A stretch of DNA of 64,000 nucleotides from Mimachlamys varia. Its lineage: Eukaryota > Mollusca > Bivalvia > Pectinida > Pectinidae. How positions within the stretch are numbered: position 1 is the first letter of the stretch; every line of letters starts with the position of its first letter. The stretch is from assembly GCA_947623455.1 (NCBI GenBank), contig OX392536.1, positions 14,503,282 through 14,567,281 of the forward strand, given 5' to 3'. Positions 1-45,450 of the stretch are shown one piece after another. The notes below the pieces were generated by a model. The model ran no database searches. It had not been told where the DNA came from and saw nothing but the letters and a program-made list of their open reading frames with translations. A program made the position numbers and the translations under genes.

Positions 1-1386
1 ATTAACGACTTCTTCTCTGGATCTAACCAATGTGAAACATTCATATTTTAGTGGTAGCATCCCTTGGTGGCTTGGATTCAGATTTATACAAATGATCGGA
101 CTGACCTCCAAGGGGCCTGTGGTGCGGGGCCAAAAGGGGTCCATTTGGCTATATTCATATAAACGATTTCTTCTCTGGATCTAAGCAATGTGAAACATTC
201 ATGTTTTAATAGTAGCATCCTAAAGTAGCTGGGATTTAAATTTATTCAAATGATGGGGCTGACCCCCCAGGGGCCTGAGGGGCTGGGCCTAAAGGGGTCC
301 ATTTGGCTATATTCATATTAACGACTTCTTCTCTGGATCTAAGCAATGTATTCATATATAAGTGGTACCATCCCTAAGTGGCTGGGATTCAAATTTATAC
401 AATGATGAGACTGATCCCCCAAGGGGCCTGAAGGGCGGGGCCAAAAGGGGACCATTTGGCAATGTTGATACAGTGGACTCCACTTAATATCACTCCTGTT
501 AATATCCCATTCCTTTTTATATCATGTTTTTCCAAAGCACCATTTTCCCCTCTATATAATCTATGTAATTTTATTTGGTTAATATCATGTATTTTGAGGT
601 GAATTCCTCTTAATATCATATTTTTTAAACAGATCACATAAAATATCCAGAAAATGATGTCATTTCAATTGATTTCAGATACGACTTGTAAGAAATATTG
701 CATAAAAAAATATACAAAAAAAATGATTTTTGTTGAAATAATGTTATCTATTGATTGAAACATCTTCATATGTACATTGAATACCTTACTTTTAAGTTAT
801 GGAGGTTGGAAATGCACTAGATTTAGTGGGAAAACATGTTTCTCTTAATGTCACATTCCTGTTAATGTCATGTTTTTGTCTGACAAATGCAACATGATAT
901 AAAGAGGAGTATACTGTATAACTTTTAAACGGTTGAGATCCCCACCCCAAAACTACATATATACAATTGCTTAGCATAAAAAGAACATCATAAATATGAT
1001 TTTTGATTTGACCCAAGAGTCTGCCACGCCCTTACAGACTTGACTCTTTAGTCATAACTTTTAAACTGTTGAGATCCGGCTACCCCAAAACTATATATAA
1101 AATTGCTGAGCTTAAAGAGATGATCACAAACATGATATTAGATATGACCTCAGGGTCATGCAATGCCCTTGCAGACATCCCACCCCAAAAGTATACAGAA
1201 ACAAACACAATCATGATATTCTCATTGATGTAAGGGTCTAAGCTCAGCCCTAGGCTCAGGCCTCTTATTTTAAAATGTGAGGTCATCACTACTTAAGATT
1301 GTTCGTGGTCATTCTAATCTTCAACATGTTATTACAATAATTGTACTGATGTGATTGCTATGTTGTAAACCATTGGGCCTCTTGTT
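1..1386 (+). mobile_element. hairpin-end (pearl/HINE-like) element, 5' cut by window edge
   Basis: It starts inside diverged tandem units of about 150 bp, each with CGACTTCTTCTCTGGATCTA and a GACTGACC...GGGGCC stretch. A second repeat type with TAAACNGTTGAGATCC follows from about 925. It ends at GGGCCTCTTGTT near 1374-1385, the same end as the intact copies further on, though the 5' half of the terminal hairpin has decayed. DPCD exon 2 begins about 60 bp later. There is no coding sequence of its own. Assignment to Helentron-type non-autonomous elements is an inference from architecture. Confidence 0.7.
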
Positions 1387-1447
1387 GTAATTATTAGCAC
1401 ACAGATTGATATTGAATTTGCTGAAATCAATGAAATTATTTGTTCAG

Positions 1448-36372
<34,925 letters not shown>

Positions 36373-36399
<27 letters not shown>

Positions 36400-37024
36400 T
36401 GAAATTACAGGTCCAATTTGATAAAAGATTATGTGTACTCCAAGTTGATGAAAAATTATGTGTACTCCTAGTTAATGAAAGATGTTGTGTACTCCAAGTT
36501 GGTGAAAGGTGATGTGTGCTCCAAGTTGATGAAAGGTGATGTGTACTCCAAGTTGGTTAAAGATGATGTGTGCTCCAAGTTGGTGAAAGGTGATGTGTAC
36601 TCCAAGTTGGTGAAAGGTGATGTGTGCTCCAAGTTGATGAAAGGTGATGTGTACTCCAAGTTGGTTAAAGATGATGTGTGCTCCAAGTTGGTGAAAGGTG
36701 ATGTGTACTCCAAGTTGATGAAAGATGATGTGTACTCCAAGTTGGTTAAAGGTGATGTGTACTCCAAGTTGATGAAAGATGATGTGTACTCCAAGTTGGT
36801 GAAAGGTGATGTGTACTCCAAGTTGATGAAAGATGATGTGTACTCCAAGTTGGTTAAAGGTGATGTGTACTCCAAGTTGATGAAATATAATGTGTACTCC
36901 AAGTTGGTTAAAGATGATGTGTACTCCAAGTTGATGAAAGATGATGTGTACTCCTAGCTGATGAAATATAATGTGTACTCCTAGTTGATGAAAGATGTTG
37001 TGTACTCTTTGCTGATGAAAAATG
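36373..37024 (+). repeat. 24-bp minisatellite starting in the DPCD stop-codon region
   Basis: The unit is GATGTGTACTCCAAGTTGAT plus GAAA, with GTGTGCTCC and TTGGTTAAAG variants, about 26 copies. The first units (TGTACTCCTAGCTGATGAAA at 36386) include the last codons and stop of DPCD, and the same TCCTAGCTGATGAAAT form returns at 36950. Because the unit is 24 bp, an apparent 160-residue frame of D-V-Y-S-K-L-M-K repeats (36475-36957) exists on the + strand and another on the minus strand. Both are repeat by-products with no independent support; the + frame differs from that of DPCD. Confidence 0.93.
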
Positions 37025-37298
37025 ATGTTAAGGACTCTCCCTTGTTTAAGAAACGTTGATGAAACCAGGGCCTAGTTTAAATTGCTCGCAATAATGTTAC
37101 AAATTCTGCAATAATGCAGATATCGAGTCCGAGTACTTGTCCTACCACTGGAACAGAAAATTGCAGCTTTAAATTAAGTCAATTAAAAAATGTCATTACC
37201 TGTGATCAGAATCAAATCATTACATAATTTAGATTAATCATTATAGCTACTTTATAAGGATCTGTAAATTGTTTCTCGTGATTATCAGAGTACAAATT

Positions 37299-37304
37299 AA
37301 TAAA
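37299..37304 (+). promoter_or_regulatory. candidate polyadenylation signal for DPCD
   Basis: AATAAA lies about 900 bases after the DPCD stop, just past the 24-bp array and before the 56-bp array. If used, the 3' UTR would contain the whole 24-bp minisatellite. No transcript evidence; a chance AT-rich hexamer is possible. Confidence 0.35.
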
Positions 37305-37410
37305 ATGATTGATACTGTGTGTACATACAACTAAAAAAACGAAAGATTTGTTATTTATTCTTAGTTAGGAATAACAAAATCAATCATTTTTTAACATAAA
37401 CAAAGGGCTC

Positions 37411-39018
37411 AGGAATAGGTGAGGATGGGTATCAGTGAAGTGACCTGAGACAGAAATAGAGGGTAGAGGAATAGGTGAGGATGGGTATCGGTGGAGTGAC
37501 TTAAGACGGTAACGGAGGGTACAGGAATAGGTGAGGATGGGTATCGGTGGAGTGACTTAAGACGGTAACGGAGGGTACAGGAATAGGTGAGGATGGGTAT
37601 CGGTGGAGTGACTTAAGACGGTAACGGAGGGTACAGGAATAGGTGAGGATGGGTATCAGTGAAGTGACCTGAGACAGAAATAGAGGGTAGAGGAATAGGT
37701 GAGGATAGGTATCGGTGGGGTGACCAAAGACAGAAATAGAGAGTTCAGGAATAGGTGAGGATGGGTATCGGTGGAGTGACTTAAGACGGTAACGGAGGGT
37801 ACAGGAATAGGTGAGGATGGGTATCGGTGGAGTGACTTAAGACGGTAACGGAGGGTAGAGGAACAGGTGAGGATGGGTATCAGTGGGGTGACCAAAGACA
37901 GAAAGAGAGGGTTCAGGAATAGGTGAGGATGGGTATCGGTGGAGTGACTTAAGACGGTAACGGAGGGTAGAGGAACAGGTGAGGATAGGTATCGGTGGAG
38001 TGACTTAAGACGGTAACGGAGGGTACAGGAATAGGTGAGGATGGGTATCAGTTAGGTGACCAAAGACAGAAAGAGAGGGTTCAGGAATAGGTGAGGATGG
38101 GTATCACTATCAGTGAAGTGACCTGAGACAGAAACGGAGGGTACAGGAATAGGTGAGGATGGGTATCACTATCAGTGAAGTGACCTGAGACAGAAACGGA
38201 GGGTTCAGGAATAGGTGAGGATGGGTATCAGTGGAGTGACTTAAGACGGTAACGGAGGGTACAGGAATAGGTGAGGATGGGTATCAGTGAAGTGACCTAA
38301 GACAGAAACGGAGGGTACAGGAATAGGTGAGGATGGGTATCAGTGGAGTGACTTAAGACGGTAACGGAGGGTACAGGAATAGGTGAGGATGGGTATCAGT
38401 GAAGTGACCTAAGACAGAAACGGAGGGTACAGGAATAGGTGAGGATGGGTATCAGTGGAGTGACTTAAGACGGTAACGGAGGGTTCAGGAATAGGTGAGG
38501 ATGGGTATCACTATCAGTGAAGTGACCTGAGACAGAAACGGAGGGTTCAGGAATAGGTGAGGATGGGTATCACTATCAGTGAAGTGACCTGAGACAGAAA
38601 CGGAGGGTTCAGGAATAGGTGAGGATGGGTATCACTATCAGTGAAGTGACCTGAGACAGAAACGGAGGGTTCAGGAATAGGTGAGGATGGGTATCAGTGA
38701 AGTGAACTGAGACAGAAACGGAGGGTTCAGGAATAGGTGAGGATGGGTATCAGTGAAGTGATCTGAGACAGAAACGGAGGGTACAGGAATAGGTGAGGAT
38801 GGGTATCACTATCAGTGAAGTGACCTGAGACAGAAACGGAGGGTTCAGGAATAGGTGAGGATGGGTATCACTATCAGTGAAGTGACCTGAGACAGAAACG
38901 GAGGGTACAGGAATAGGTGAGGATGGGTATCAGTGGAGTGACTTTAGACAGAAATAGAGGGTACATGAAAAGGTGAGGATGAGTTTCAGTGATGTGACCT
39001 GAGACAGAAACGGAGGGA
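37411..39018 (+). repeat. 56-bp minisatellite, about 28 copies
   Basis: The unit runs AGGAATAGGTGAGGATGGGT, ATCGGTGGAGTGACTTAAGA, CGGTAACGGAGGGTAC. A second type has GTGAAGTGACCTGAGACAGA, and some units have a 6-bp ACTATC insertion (62 bp; clustered at 38100-38200 and 38500-38900). The two types alternate in regular pairs at 38270-38500, a small higher-order pattern. Confidence 0.94.
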
Positions 39019-39029
39019 GAAATTATAAC

Positions 39030-40276
39030 CAACTGTAGACAATTACACTGGGATAATGGTTGGCGTGGAAGCTACTCCCAACCACATAGTCAATTACTCT
39101 GGAATAATGACGGTGTCGGCAGCTACTCTCAACTGTAATCAAGTACACAGGAAAAATAGCAAGGACGGAAGCTACTCCCAACTGTTCTCAATTACACTGG
39201 AATAATAGTATGGGGAGATGCTACTACCAACTGCAGTCAATTACACTGGAATAATGAAGGAGTAGGAAGTTACTCCCAACTGTAGTCAATACACTACAAT
39301 AATGGCGAGGGCGGAATCTACTTTCAAATGTAGTCAATTACACTGGTATAATGGCGAGGGCAGAAGCTACTCCCAAATGTAGTCAATTACACTGGTATAA
39401 TGGCGAGGGCAGAAGCTACTCCCAAATGTAGTCAATTACACTGGTATAATGGCGAGGGCAGAAGCTACTCCCAAATGTAGTCATTTACACTGGAAAAATG
39501 GCGTAGCGGAAGCGTCTATCACCTCTTGTCAATTACACTGGTGTAATGGGGGAGGGGTCGGAAGCTACTCGAAACTGTAGTCAATAACACTGGTGTAATG
39601 GGGTAGGGGGCGGAAGCTGCTCCCTACTGTAGTCAATTACACTGGTGTTATGACGGGGGCGGAATCTACTCCCAAATGTAGTCAATTACACTGGTGTTAT
39701 GGCGGTGGCGCAAGCTACTCCAAACTGTTGTCAATTACACTGGTGTTATGGCGGTGGCGAAATCTACTCCAAACTGTAGTCAATTGCACTGGTATAATAG
39801 CAGGGGCGAAATCTACTCCCATCTGTAGTCAATTACACTGGTGTTATGACGGGGGCGGAATCTACTCCCAAATGTAGTTAATTACACTGGTGTTATGGCG
39901 GTGGCGCAAGCTACTCCAAACTGTAGTCAATTACACTGGTGTTATGGCGATGGCGCAAGCTACAATGTACTCCAAACTGTAGTCAATTACACTGGTATAA
40001 TGGCGAGAACGGAAGCTACTCCCACCCTTAGTTACATTGATGTAATTGCAGGGGCGAAAACTACTTTCAACTATAGTCAATTTCACTGGTATAATTGCGG
40101 GAACGAAAGCTACTCCAAACTGTAGTCAATTACACTGGTACAATTGCGGGAACGAAAGCTACTCCAAACTGTTGTCAATTACACTGGTGTTTTTGCGGGG
40201 CGGAAACTAATCCCAACTCTAGTCAATTTCACTGGTATAATGGCGGGAACGGAAGCTAATCCCAACTGTAGTCAAA
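39030..40276 (+). repeat. about 49-bp minisatellite, about 25 copies
   Basis: The unit runs CTACTCCCAACTGTAGTCAA, TTACACTGGTATAATGGCGG, GGGCGGAAG. Copies are more diverged than in the neighbouring arrays (unit length about 45-53), with near-identical copies only at 39350-39480. Frames of 67-76 codons across it are repeat translations. Confidence 0.92.
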
Positions 40277-40696
40277 GAATAGTTCTTGCTGTTGGTTTGC
40301 AGTTACGAGTGTCAATTTCTGACATTTCGTCAGATACAACAAAGTAAGTTTATATTTGTAACTAGAATATTTAAGTATATATTTTATCGAAAACATCAGG
40401 TTTATATGTTAATACATGAATCCGTTCACACAACCCTTGGCAATTACTGTGCACACAGATGTGCGCAAGCAGTCATCGCCCATATTTATATCGTTCTTAT
40501 ATCGTATCCATATCGCGCATCGTGTAACGTGAGCTTACTGTTGGATGGTGTGAAATATTCTTCTGCAGGTTCTGTTTCTAAGTTTGTTATTCGAAATTAC
40601 AAATGCTTCCATTTTTATCTCCTTTACTTCATTTAAAGATTTATTCTTGGGTGAAAATACTCATTTATTTAATTTATAAAAGTTTCTTTGTTTCAT
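40277..40696. other. short unique stretch; possible tiny exon
   Basis: Mostly AT-rich unique sequence. A pyrimidine-rich tract ending TTTGCAG (40302) and a GTAAGT at 40344 bracket 41 bp that could be a non-coding or small coding exon of the gene at 43021. There is no other support. Confidence 0.2.
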
Positions 40697-42598
40697 AAAA
40701 AGATGAGGCGTATGGGCCTTAACGGTCACCTGAGTTTTGATGTACTAGTACCAATAACTTTTTTTTGTTGTGTCCTTATACTGAAATTATCATACCTTAA
40801 ACCAAGTTTGAGCTAGAAAACTGACAGGTAAAAAAGGTAAACTTCACCCCTCCCCAGGGGGGATCCTGAAATCTGAGGGGGGGGGGGGGGGGGGAGTGAA
40901 ATTAACAAATTTTGATAAAGCACCTAAAGACTTTTTCATTGGTGAAAAGTACTTGATTCCAGCATATATCTGGGCCTGGAGAAGAAGATTGTTGAAATTT
41001 TAGCCAATTTGACCCCTTTGAGCCCCTCCCCACTGCCCCGGGGGTTGGGGCAGAGTCAAAATTCTTTAAATGTCAAACCTTGTCCTCTTGGTTATTATTC
41101 CAACCAAGTTTCAATTATCTCCAACTGAAAATGAACCGAATATATCCAAAAGTGTCATTTTCCTTTATAATCAGGGGGGGGGGGGGGATAAATAAGAGAA
41201 TACCGAAGCTTCAACAAAATCATAATCCAAATTCAAAATCGATTAAACCAGGGGTAAAATATGAACAAAGGAAAAGGAAGAATTTACATGGAGACTCATG
41301 TAAAAGTACAAGAGAATAAGACCAAGTGTTCCGGAAGAGTAAGCGTCCTCTGCTTCATCGACGACACCCGCCATGTAAATCTTTGTCACATCCATGTAAA
41401 CACCAAGTTCTCAAAATAAGAACCGAGTAGCATTGTCAATCCACAACAAGTAAACACACTAATGAGCATACTCAAAAACGTCCATCTTCATATCACTTAG
41501 AATATCGGATAAGCCCTAGCCAACGGATCAACTGCGACATGTAAACATCATAGGTTGGAGAAGCAGGGATGTTGCTATCAAGAAATGGAAAGTTCACGAT
41601 AGGAAAATTGAAATCATCACGTTTATCGTATAACTTAGTAGTAAGCTGTCCATGTTGGTCGTAGTTTAAGTAGAGATTGAGGTAAGCAACTGATTTAGAA
41701 GAGTATGTTGTGTCCTTTATTTCAAGTTTAGAAGGGTATGTATATACGATCGACGTGGTCAGCAAATTTGACCCCTTTTGATCCCGCCCCATTGCTCCAG
41801 GTGTAGGACAGTGTCAAAATTTACCTAATATCAAATCACCATGTCCTGGCTATAATTCCAACCAAGTTTCAATTATCTCCAACTGAAAATGAACAAAATA
41901 TATCCAAAAGTGTTAATTTCTTATATAAACTATAGTAAATTCCATCACCTCCCCAGGGGGGAACCTGAAGTCTAGGGTGCCTGAAGTTCACAATTTTGAT
42001 AAAGCACCTTAAAACATTTCCATTGATTAAAGGTACTTGATTCCAGCATATCTGGGCCTGGAGAAGAACATTGTTGAAATTTTAGTCAATTTGACCATTT
42101 GAGCCCCTCCCCACTGCCCCGGGATCGTGATCTCTTGGTTTTTATTCCAACCAAGTTTCAAATTTCAATTATTTCCAATTGAAAATGAACAAAATATGTC
42201 CAAAAATGTCATTTTCCTATATAATCTATAGTAAACTTCACCCCTCCCCAGAGGGAACCTAAGGGGGGGGGGGGGCTTAAATTCACAATTTTGATAAAGC
42301 ACCTTAAGGCCTTTCCATTGGTGAATAGTATATGATTCTAGCATGATTTATCTGGGTCTGGAAAAGTTTTTTGAAATTTTGATTAACTTGAACCCATTTT
42401 GCCCCTCCCTCGGACCCCTAGGGAGTTAGGACCATATAATTCACAATTTGGTGCGTCTTTAGCTATGGAAGGTTCCATGAAAATTTTATTGAAATTGGTT
42501 CTTGAGAAGAAGTCGAAAATGTAAATTGTTTACGGACGGACGGCAACGGACAAAAGACGATTAGAATAGGTCACTTCAGACTTCGTTAGGTGACCTAA
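40697..42598 (-). mobile_element. group B hairpin-end element in reverse orientation
   Basis: On the minus strand the 5' end is TTTTAGGTCACCTAACG...AGTGACCTATTC near 42598, and the 3' end is CAGGTGACCGTTAAGGCCC near 40710, with a decayed terminal hairpin. The core units (GACCCCTTTGAGCCCCTCC, CCAACCAAGTTTCAATTATC, read on +) match the reverse complement of 17672-18615. It contains G tracts at about 40877-40894, 41165-41178 and 42264-42276 and an inserted retroelement piece (41179-41765). It is the only hairpin-end element in the window facing left. Confidence 0.72.
41179..41765 (-). pseudogene. reverse-transcriptase C-terminal fragment inside the group B element
   Basis: The minus strand from about 41757 to 41496 reads SKLEIKDTTYSSKSVAYLNL, then DQHGQLTTKLYDKRDDFNFP, IVNFPFLDSNIPASP and VYMSQLIRWLG before a stop. 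I recognise this block from RT-containing mobile-element proteins common in bivalves and other marine animals: a post-palm segment with LYDKRDDF and SNIP. The class is uncertain (LINE or Penelope-like). The 3' flank (41179-41495) includes AAGTGTTCCGGAAGAGTAAG. Sequence at 41189-41229 recurs at 33270-33325. Confidence 0.65.
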
Positions 42599-43020
42599 AA
42601 CATTGGATTTCAAATTAAATGTTTTAGGACACTACAAAAATAAATCGTTTCCATTAATTTGTCCTCATGCTTTTTAATTTTTGTGTTAGTCGCACTCGGT
42701 TATAAGCCGAATTAGTCATAAAGCTATAACCCGATTAACATTATGAATCGTTTGTGTATTAAGGTCAAATTTAGATTTCACCCTAAACATCACGCTCGTA
42801 TATTAACACATACACATTGATGGCAGAAAGCAATATCTTTCAGTAACCACTACGGGAATAAGTACATGATATACTGATATATGTTGGACACGTTTGCGAG
42901 TTAGTAATGAGAGTACATTAGTACCTGTTTACATGTATAACCGGCCATATCTGAGGCGTCACCTAGGAATGACAAGCTACAGGTAATTGGCTAAAACGAC
43001 TCAAAAATGGAGAAACAAGA
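42599..43020. other. possible promoter / 5' region of the unknown gene
   Basis: Unique AT-rich sequence between the reversed element and the open frame at 43021. No clear TATA or initiator was picked out. The frame is open back to 42973, and CTACAG ends at 42982, so the coding exon could instead begin at an acceptor there. Confidence 0.3.
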
Positions 43021-43609
43021 ATGATGTTATCATCCATGGAGAAATTACCAGTCTCAAAAAACAACCCAAACGGGGTACCTCCTCATGGTCCACCAGCACA
43101 CGGAATACCTCGGTACGGTACATCATCACACGGGATAACATCACACGGAATACCTCGGCACGGTACAGTAACACACGGGATACCGCGACACAGTACATCA
43201 ACACGCGGGATACCTCGGTATGGTTCTTCAGAACGAGACACATTTCCGGTGGTGAGGAGGAGAAATGGATCCGGGAATAGGCTTAATGAAAAGGACATTA
43301 TTAAACGTCATGTATTCAATACCAATGATGTCATTCCCAAGCTACGTGATGTTGATGAAAACAGGCCGGAAACCCCCATAGTCGGGACAAGACGTGAACG
43401 CTATATATTGGCAATGGATGGCAAAGCCGGAAATGGACGTTCAGTGGTACCACGTGATACACAGGAAGTGTATTCTTCAAATGGAATGTATAAAAGAATG
43501 CTGGCTGCAACTCCTTCAAATCCTATCCGCTCTGGCAAAAGTGGCAGTAGGTGCCCCACCCCGGTACCTTTCGACCAGCCACTGACTAGACTGTGCTGGG
43601 ACAACGGAG
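43021..43609 (+). CDS. probable 5' coding exon of an unrecognised gene
   Basis: It is open from ATG at 43021 (alternatives 43024 and 43036) to a strong donor, GGAG/GTAGGT at 43609/43610, giving 196 codons plus one base; unspliced it would stop at 43636. Residues about 27-69 are a degenerate H-G-I-P-R-Y/H-G repeat (GIPRYGTSSHGITSHGIPRH), Gly/Pro/His/Arg-rich and probably disordered. The rest looks like ordinary protein: RRNGSGNRLNEKD, HVFNTNDVIPKLRD, YILAMDGKAGNGRS, MYKRMLAATPSNP and CPTPVPFDQPLTRLCWD. No signal peptide or membrane segment is seen. Codon use is mixed, unlike the neighbouring repeat frames. I do not recognise the family. The intron after it would hold the fold-back element and perhaps the 77-bp array. 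Confidence 0.55.
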
Positions 43610-43627
43610 GTAGGTTTGCTGTGTTAT

Positions 43628-44233
43628 TTAAGGATTGAATGTCTATTTTGTTGTTTGCATCGGCTGATGCATCGTCGGAAACCCACGGTACACTTCTCTG
43701 ACGTTTGCATCCCGTGGGCCAGAATCGGTATAAACCTTCGTTTCCCCGAATAGAGGTTTATTCGGAGATTTCAACCAATCAGAATGGTCGTTTCTCGTGA
43801 CACTCTGTTAGACGATTTTACCGTGACCACGACCAGCATAATTTCTGTAGGCATGACGCCGATGTCAATCGCCGTATAGCAGGACCTTATATTTGAATTA
43901 CAATCGACACAATTATAACACAATCGACAGGTTTTGTTGACAGGCGGTGCTACAAAAAAACGGGATACCCCGGCTTGATGTCCCGGCTGTATGTAGTCAC
44001 AGATGAAACCATCGATATGATTGGCTACTATTTTAGTACGAAAACGAGAGTTTCTTTCCATTTTAACCCACGGGATGCAAACGTCAGAGAAGTTTACCGT
44101 GGGTTTCCGACGAAGCGGCTGATGAAGTCAAGTGAACCTCGCACAAATGAAGTGAACTGCGAAGCAGTTCATGTACCACACTTGACTTCATCAGCCGATG
44201 CAAACAACAACATAGACATTCAATCCTTATATT
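43628..44233. repeat. fold-back element with unequal inverted arms
   Basis: The left arm (about 43628-43720) and right arm (about 44061-44233) are inverted copies: AAGGATTGAATGTCTAT pairs with ATAGACATTCAATCCTT, and CGTCGGAAACCCACGG and CTCTGACGTTTGCATCCCGT recur inverted. The right arm has an extra segment of about 80 bp, itself bounded by inverted GATGAAGTCAAGTG / CACTTGACTTCATC. The centre has no coding. The ends resemble the palindrome at 24119 (AAGGATTG). Confidence 0.85.
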
Positions 44234-45450
44234 TACGTTAACTATTTTAAATTCCCCGCCATTCGCATGTACTTTAAGCTGCCGTTGTCACACGGTGCTT
44301 TACTTTTGTTACATTGTTGCACACTTATCGGCATGTATGTACATACGCGGAACAGCTGATAGCTAGCTTCATTCATCACTTGGCAACAGAAAAAATGTAG
44401 TCCAGAGACAAGATTTTTTATTTTTTTGGCTTTTATATGTGCTGTAATCATACCTCTCAAACTTTTATTTTCATTAAGAATTGATTGAAATACCTTTCCA
44501 GTATGAAATGAATTACTAGAGTGTTTTTAGAGCAGTTTGCATCGCGCAGCAGTAAATAAACTACGTTGTGATTTGGTCACAGTTGAAGCGAGTCGAATAA
44601 TAAAGTTGTCGGAAGTCAGATTTCGGTTAACTCATAACAGTCAGTGGATTTAGGCATGTACAGCTTATTGATGAAGGTATGATGAATGGTATTGGTGACA
44701 TGTAATCAACTGGGTTAGTGATTTGACGATTTTTAATTTGGGATATTAACCGAAAACTACATATTTAGCTTTAAAGGTAACCACACGGTACAGTTACTGA
44801 CAAGATCACAGGTGCCTGGGAATTCGTTACATCTGCTTTTGGACATAAACTAAGGTTTTTATAGTATTTTACGCTTTTGGAGGTTAAGATCAGTTTCCGA
44901 TAAATATGCCACCCTAATCAAAACTCCTCGGAAGTATAAATTTATTCTAGATACCGTGGTTTAGGACCAAAAACTACGCTGTAAGTGTAACAAATTCTCG
45001 GGCCTCTATGAGCAAGCTAGGTTAGGCCCAAACGTAGATCTAGTCTAGCTAGCTTATCAGTTTCGTGAACATATTACATTTGTCGAATAATAGAAAAAAA
45101 AACATATGTAACTTCTTAAAAGAGGACGGATTTCTGTGACGAATCTCAAACATTTTTTTTAGTATTGGACATGAAAAACTTGCGAAATCTGCTGACGGGC
45201 AGATGATCCCATTTGCATTAAACGCACGATCATCGAGGGAATCAATAAGGAATTTAGGACCAACATATCTTGAATAAATGCTTTCGGAAATGTCAGAATT
45301 TTGTCATATCAAGTATCATTAAAATTATGTGTGATATGATATTGGCATAACTCATTGGCATGTAAAACAGCTGTTTTACGTGTGAAGTACACCAGTACAT
45401 TATTGCACACAGTTCGTCTAGGACGATACACTGTAAACAAATGTAATTAT
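44234..45450. other. unique sequence before the satellite, nothing recognised
   Basis: AT-rich, with no tandem repeat, transposon end or convincing exon. It is presumably intron or intergenic sequence. Confidence 0.5.

Noticed and set aside
1..1447. DPCD exon 1 inside the window
   Set aside because: No ATG-started segment resembling the family N-terminus with a compatible donor was found; this stretch is repeat units.
36468..36957. Frames of 153-160 codons on both strands made of 8-residue repeats
   Set aside because: The 24-bp unit keeps any stop-free frame open. The + frame lies after the DPCD stop in a different frame and starts inside the array.
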